Origin: Streptomyces spongiae
Lineage (GTDB): Bacteria > Actinomycetota > Actinomycetes > Streptomycetales > Streptomycetaceae
NCBI RefSeq assembly: GCF_009377185.1
Contig: NZ_VJZC01000045.1
Span: 1 to 34,312, forward strand
Direction: 5' to 3'
Length of the DNA stretch: 34,312 bases
Shown here piece after piece: positions 30,725 to 34,312 of this stretch (the stretch's first letter is position 1; each line of letters begins with the position of its first letter). The notes beneath the pieces are model-generated. The model did not search any database and was not told the origin of the DNA. It worked only from the letters and a program-made list of their open reading frames with translations. A program made the translations under genes and the position numbers.

Positions 30725-32797
30725 CTACTCCGTGGCGCCGCTCACCTGCTCCGTCACATCGGCCACCTTCCACCGCTGGTTGGCCCCGGAGTTCGGGGTC
30801 CACGTGGTGACGGCCGCGCCCTCGTTGGTGGCCTGGCCGCCGACCTCCAGGAGCCGGTGGGTCGCGACGTTGACGAGGGTCCAGGTGCCGTCGCCGGTGG
30901 TGGACATGACCCACTGGGTGGCCTCGTCGCGCTCGCCCTCGTCGGGCTCGACCACTGGGGTGTTGTCACGGACGGCGAGCCGCTTGCCCTCGGCGGGGTT
31001 GGTGAAGACGTACCGGTCGAGGACCCCGGAGTCGGAGCGCACCGAGCGCAGCTGCCACTGCTGGCCGGGGGCGGTGGCGTCCGCGCTGCCGGACCGGATG
31101 ACCAGGTTGGTGCCGTTGTCCCCGACGGTGACGGCCTTGCCGCTCTGGACGCCGGTCAGGGTGTAGGTGTGGCCCTTGCGCAGCAGCGGGGCGTCCTTGG
31201 CGACGCCGGACACGCCCTTGACTGCGAAGGACGTCACGGACTGCGCGGGCACGGTGAAGGTGGCCGTGCGGTCGGTGACCTTGATCGGGTCGTGCTTCTT
31301 CAGCTTGCCGTTCGCGTCGGTCACGACGGGGGTGACGGTCGCGCCCCGGCTGACGTCACGGAACTTGGAGAGGTCGATCGTGACCGTGCGGGCCTCGGTG
31401 GTGCTGTTGACGTGGACGACCGAGGCGCCCTTGCCGTTCTTCGTCACCGCGGCCGCGCTGGAGGTGTCGTCCACCTTGATCAGCCGGTCGCCGGGCTTGA
31501 TGAAGTGGGTGAAGTTGCGCGCGGTGTCGAACTTGGTGTTCGTGTAGATCGGGCAGGTCTCCAGGGTGTCCGTGGAGGTGCAGCTGAAGGGGAGCTGGAT
31601 GCTGCCCCAGTTGCCGCCCTTGGCGGACTCCCCGCCCGGCTTCATGTTGTCGTAGTCCTCGACGGGCTGCCAGAACACCCAGGCACGCGGCTCCAGTTCG
31701 CGCAGGTCGTCGACCATGCGCTGGGCGAGCCCGAGGCCCGGCCGCATGTCCGTGAAGCTCTGGCCGTCGCCCCAGTCGCCCTCGACCTCGCTCATCCACA
31801 GCCGCTTGTTCTCGGCCTTGGAGATGTCGCGCACGGTGGTGCGCTGGCCGGTGCCGTAGGTGTGGACGTTCATCTGGTCGACGAGGTCGCGGGACTCCGT
31901 CGAGTAGCCGCTCCAGTTCGTCGCGAACGTACTGGGGTTGGTCTCGTCCATCGCGGAGATCTCGGCCTTGGTCCTCGCCTTCTTCAGGGCGGGGGCCAGG
32001 GCCTTGATGACCTTGTCCTGGAGGGCGGGGCCGATGTGGGCGCCCTCCTGGCGGCCGCCGACGGGCTCGCCGTCGGCGCCCAGGCGGGTGCTCCAGTAGT
32101 TGGTGTTGGGCTCGTTGAAGGGGTCGACGGTGTCGACCTTGATGCCCTCGGCCTTCTCCAGCCGCTTGGTCGCGCCCGCCATGTAGGCGGCGAAGTCGTC
32201 GATGGACTCGGTCTTGAGCTGGTCGTCGGTGGCGTTGAAGCCGCCGGAGACGTAGCCGCTGACCGTCATGAACCACGGCGGGGAGTTGCTGAAGGTTTCC
32301 CAGTGGTCGATGTCGTCCTTGATGCGGTCGACCCACCAGCGCTGGGTGAGGTCGGCGTTCTTGTTCCAGTCGGCCGGGTCGTCGGCGCTCCACCAGTCGG
32401 TGTCCTCGCGGGTGGTGCCCGCGGGGGCCTTCCACCATCCCTCGACGGCGCCGCCGGCGCGCAGGTAGTCCTTGACGTCGGGGGCGTTGCCGCCGCCGAT
32501 GTTGTAGCGGGCGATGTTGAGGGCGAGGCCGTCGTCGTCGAAGAGGAGCTTCGCGAGCTTCTCGCGGATCGGCTTCGGGTAGTCGCCGGTGGCGTTGGCG
32601 AACCAGACGAGGCTGGTGCCCCAGCCCTCGAACTTCTCCTGCTTGTAGGAGGGGTCGGGCTGGACGGTGACGGAGGCGGTGTCCGCCGCCGTCACCTGCG
32701 CCGTGGACGACGGGGCGGAGACCAGAGCGGCCCCGGTCGCCAGAGCGGTGAGACTCGCGGCTCCGAGGAGCCGTCTGCTGCGGGTACGGCGTGCCAT
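30725..32797 (-). CDS. Secreted GH30 endo-beta-1,6-galactanase-like enzyme with ricin-type domain
   Basis: 690 residues. The signal peptide begins MARRTRSRRLLGAAS; the SRRLLG stretch is compatible with Tat export. The catalytic barrel (about 45-430) shows FEGWGTSLVWFANATG, the acid/base E229 in DPFNEPN and the nucleophile E337 in WMSEVEG, as in GH30. A beta-sandwich (about 440-530) and a ricin/CBM13-type domain with a QRW motif (about 541-685) follow. Overall it resembles the subfamily 5 beta-1,6-galactanases of Streptomyces, which cut side chains of plant arabinogalactan. A GH42 enzyme is encoded immediately upstream on the same strand. Confidence 0.9.
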   Translation of the reverse strand: MARRTRSRRLLGAASLTALATGAALVSAPSSTAQVTAADTASVTVQPDPSYKQEKFEGWGTSLVWFANATGDYPKPIREKLAKLLFDDDGLALNIARYNIGGGNAPDVKDYLRAGGAVEGWWKAPAGTTREDTDWWSADDPADWNKNADLTQRWWVDRIKDDIDHWETFSNSPPWFMTVSGYVSGGFNATDDQLKTESIDDFAAYMAGATKRLEKAEGIKVDTVDPFNEPNTNYWSTRLGADGEPVGGRQEGAHIGPALQDKVIKALAPALKKARTKAEISAMDETNPSTFATNWSGYSTESRDLVDQMNVHTYGTGQRTTVRDISKAENKRLWMSEVEGDWGDGQSFTDMRPGLGLAQRMVDDLRELEPRAWVFWQPVEDYDNMKPGGESAKGGNWGSIQLPFSCTSTDTLETCPIYTNTKFDTARNFTHFIKPGDRLIKVDDTSSAAAVTKNGKGASVVHVNSTTEARTVTIDLSKFRDVSRGATVTPVVTDANGKLKKHDPIKVTDRTATFTVPAQSVTSFAVKGVSGVAKDAPLLRKGHTYTLTGVQSGKAVTVGDNGTNLVIRSGSADATAPGQQWQLRSVRSDSGVLDRYVFTNPAEGKRLAVRDNTPVVEPDEGERDEATQWVMSTTGDGTWTLVNVATHRLLEVGGQATNEGAAVTTWTPNSGANQRWKVADVTEQVSGATE

Positions 32798-32834
32798 CGT
32801 GTGCTCCCAACTCGGTGTGGTCGCTGTGGTGGAT

Positions 32835-32859
32835 CCTCCCGTCCACGAAGGGCGGGAGG
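32835..32859. terminator. Short hairpin in the GH42-GH30 gap
   Basis: CCTCCCG (32835-32841) and CGGGAGG (32853-32859) can pair across an 11-base loop. It lies between the stronger hairpin at 32866-32893 and the galactanase start, so it would be in the galactanase leader or promoter region. Its role is uncertain. Confidence 0.35.
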
Positions 32860-32865
32860 GATGGC

Positions 32866-32893
32866 CCTCGAACGGGTGCGGAGCCGTTCGAGG
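32866..32893 (-). terminator. Hairpin after the GH42 gene
   Basis: CCTCGAACGG (32866-32875) and CCGTTCGAGG (32884-32893) are perfect ten-base arms around an eight-base loop, 33 bases past the GH42 stop. This suggests that the GH42 transcript ends here and the galactanase has its own promoter. A regulator site is an alternative reading. Confidence 0.6.
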
Positions 32894-32911
32894 AGTCGGA
32901 TGGGTGGGTCC

Positions 32912-32933
32912 GGCGTCAGGCTGGTGTCAGGCG
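32912..32933. repeat. Two imperfect 11-base units at the GH42 stop codon
   Basis: GGCGTCAGGCT (32912-32922) is followed by GGTGTCAGGCG (32923-32933). The GH42 stop codon (minus strand, 32927-32929) is in the second unit, and a second TGA in the same relative place is in the first. It is weaker than the other stop-codon repeats because it is short with two mismatches. Confidence 0.55.
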
Positions 32934-34312
32934 GTGGGCTGCCGCAGTACGGCTACGCCCCTGGGGTGCAGTACGAGAGCGCCGTCGGCGTCGGCCTGGC
33001 CGACCAGGACCTCGCCGGCCAGGCCGGTGACAGGCACCGTCCCGTCGGTGCGGTTGACCAGGAAGAGGAAGCGGCTGTCGGGCCCGCGGCGGACGGCCGT
33101 TTCGACCAGCCCTCGCGCATCGCCCGGCAGTTCGCTCTCGACCCCGGCCGGCGCGAGCAGCCGCGGCAGCAGGGCGGTGAGCCCTTCGGCGCCGAGCCGG
33201 GTGGAGACGTACGCGGCCGAACCGCTGCCCGTGGGGCGGCGGGTGACGGCCGGGCGCCCGGCGTGCGCGCCTGTGCGGTAGGCGGCCAGGACGTCCGTCT
33301 CCGGGTCGGTGACGGTGATGCGGTCGGTCCACAGGCTGCCGGTGGTGGAGTCGTCCAGTTCGACGGTGTCCCCGGCGAGCAGCGGGCCGAACTCCTCGAT
33401 GCGGATGCCGAGCAGGTCGCGCAGGGCGCCCGGGTAGCCGCCGAGCCAGATGTGGTCGTTCTCGTCGACGATCCCGGAGAAGTACGTGGTGACGAGGTGG
33501 CCGCCGTTCTCGGCGTACCGCGTGAGCTCCTTGGCGAGGTCGGCGGGGACGACGTGGAGCACGGGTGTGATCAGCACCCGGTAGCGGTCCAGGTCGGTTC
33601 GTGTGGTGACGACGTCGGCGCGGACACCGAGGGCGAGGAGCGCCGAGTACCAGTCGAGCGCTTCCTGGCGGTAGTCGAGCAGGGAGGTCGGGTGCGAGTC
33701 CTGCTCGCTCGCCCACCACGACTCCCAGTCGAAGACGATGCCCACGGGGGCGGTCTCGCGCTCGGAACCGGCGACGGGGGCGAGGGTCTTGAGCGTGTCT
33801 CCGAGGGCGACGACAGCGCGGAAGAGGTCGCTGTCCTCCCCGGCGTGCGGCACCATCGCCGAGTGGTACTTCTCGGCGCCGGCCGCCGACTGCCGCCACT
33901 GGAAGTAGCACACGGCGTCGGCGCCGTGCGCGACGTGCAGCAGCGAGTCGCGGGCCAGATCGCCGGGCCGCTTGGCGACGTTGACGGGCTGCCAGTTGAC
34001 CGCGCTGGTGGAGTGCTCCATCAGGAACCAGGGGCGTCCGCCGGCGATGCCGCTGGTGAGGTTGGCCGAGAAGGACAGCTCGTCGCGGTCCTGTGGGCCG
34101 GGGTGGACGTAGTGGTCGTTGGAGACGAAGTCGATCTCGTCGGCCCAGTCGGGGTAGTTCATGCCCTTGGTGCCGCCCATCACCATGAAGTTCGTGGTGA
34201 CGGGCACGTCGGGGGTGATCTCGCGCAGGACGTCCCGCTCCGCGCGCAGGTACTCCTTCAGCGCTTCCGACGAGAAGCGCTTGAAGTCCAGTTGCTGGGT
34301 GGGGTTGGGGTG
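32927..34312 (-). CDS. GH42 beta-galactosidase, partial (N-terminus outside window)
   Basis: 461 residues are visible; the frame runs through the right edge, so about 200 N-terminal residues with the acid/base glutamate are missing. The visible part has the end of the catalytic barrel with the likely nucleophile Glu in PWFLMEHSTSAVNW (codon 34016-34018). A trimerisation-type middle domain follows (GIVFDWESWWASEQDS to about DTVELDD), then a small C-terminal beta domain (RFLFLVNRTDG to the end). GH42 enzymes release galactose from galactosides or short galactans. It has no visible signal in this part and probably acts on oligosaccharides made by the adjacent galactanase. Confidence 0.92.
   Translation of the reverse strand, partial: HPNPTQQLDFKRFSSEALKEYLRAERDVLREITPDVPVTTNFMVMGGTKGMNYPDWADEIDFVSNDHYVHPGPQDRDELSFSANLTSGIAGGRPWFLMEHSTSAVNWQPVNVAKRPGDLARDSLLHVAHGADAVCYFQWRQSAAGAEKYHSAMVPHAGEDSDLFRAVVALGDTLKTLAPVAGSERETAPVGIVFDWESWWASEQDSHPTSLLDYRQEALDWYSALLALGVRADVVTTRTDLDRYRVLITPVLHVVPADLAKELTRYAENGGHLVTTYFSGIVDENDHIWLGGYPGALRDLLGIRIEEFGPLLAGDTVELDDSTTGSLWTDRITVTDPETDVLAAYRTGAHAGRPAVTRRPTGSGSAAYVSTRLGAEGLTALLPRLLAPAGVESELPGDARGLVETAVRRGPDSRFLFLVNRTDGTVPVTGLAGEVLVGQADADGALVLHPRGVAVLRQPTA

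Noticed and set aside
31356..32846. 496-codon minus-strand open frame overlapping the GH30 gene
   Set aside because: It is the GH30 gene in another frame; the GH30 frame has the signal peptide and catalytic residues.
1..34312. Mobile elements, phage attachment sites, CRISPR arrays or tRNA genes
   Set aside because: I looked for transposase or integrase motifs, regularly spaced repeats and cloverleaf patterns and saw none. The short tandem arrays are too short and lack spacers.

Overview
The window is high-GC actinobacterial DNA, almost certainly from a Streptomyces. GC-rich third codon positions, frequent GTG starts, purine-rich Shine-Dalgarno sites, hairpins without T-tails and rare TTA leucine codons all point that way. 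I find 28 protein genes, two of them cut by the window ends, and no tRNA, rRNA, CRISPR array, transposase or integrase. Most of the content is accessory: small transport, catabolic and regulatory modules, many with a local regulator and a recognisable candidate operator.

Layout. 1-2496 (+): end of a sugar-catabolic operon with two TIM-barrel isomerases/epimerases around a Gfo/Idh/MocA dehydrogenase, closed by a strong hairpin. 2565-7280 (-): a DctA-type dicarboxylate symporter and a xylose-type sugar ABC importer (binding lipoprotein, single-domain ATPase, permease). 7475-9483 (-): a NarL-type two-component pair, divergent from a secreted PAF-acetylhydrolase-like lipoprotein (9712-10962, +). 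11017-11813 (-): a membrane protein translationally coupled to a small XRE regulator. 12333-19562 (+): a large membrane protein with a periplasmic-binding-protein-like ectodomain, then a nitrate/sulfonate/THI5-type ABC importer and a cyclic amidohydrolase. 19595-21420 (-): SGNH hydrolase and TetR regulator, with a low-GC palindromic operator before a divergent coiled-coil protein gene (21527-22429, +). 22582-25535 (-): an LCP-family cell-wall ligase, then an M56 protease/BlaI pair; a BlaI-type box lies between blaI and a divergent terD gene (25724, +). 26623-29140 (-): a flavin monooxygenase and a patatin lipase, divergent from a second TetR (29288-29881, +). 29935-34312 (-): a DUF2238 membrane protein, a secreted GH30 galactanase with a ricin-type domain, and a GH42 beta-galactosidase running off the end.

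How the parts may work together. The 12333-19562 block is the most interesting: a putative membrane receptor precedes an importer and an enzyme suited to opening cyclic amides. Both the importer's binding protein and the amidohydrolase carry a TTA codon, so the module should depend on the developmental tRNA bldA. The GH30/GH42 pair suits stepwise breakdown of beta-1,6-galactan side chains of arabinogalactan; the monooxygenase/patatin pair suits ketone-to-ester-to-acid chemistry.

A pattern that no single gene explains: several genes end inside short tandem repeats (units of 11 to 21 bases) that include the stop codon or lie just beside it. Four loci are clear (10947-11002, 22423-22454, 26633-26656, 29894-29956) and two are weaker (2503-2526, 32912-32933).
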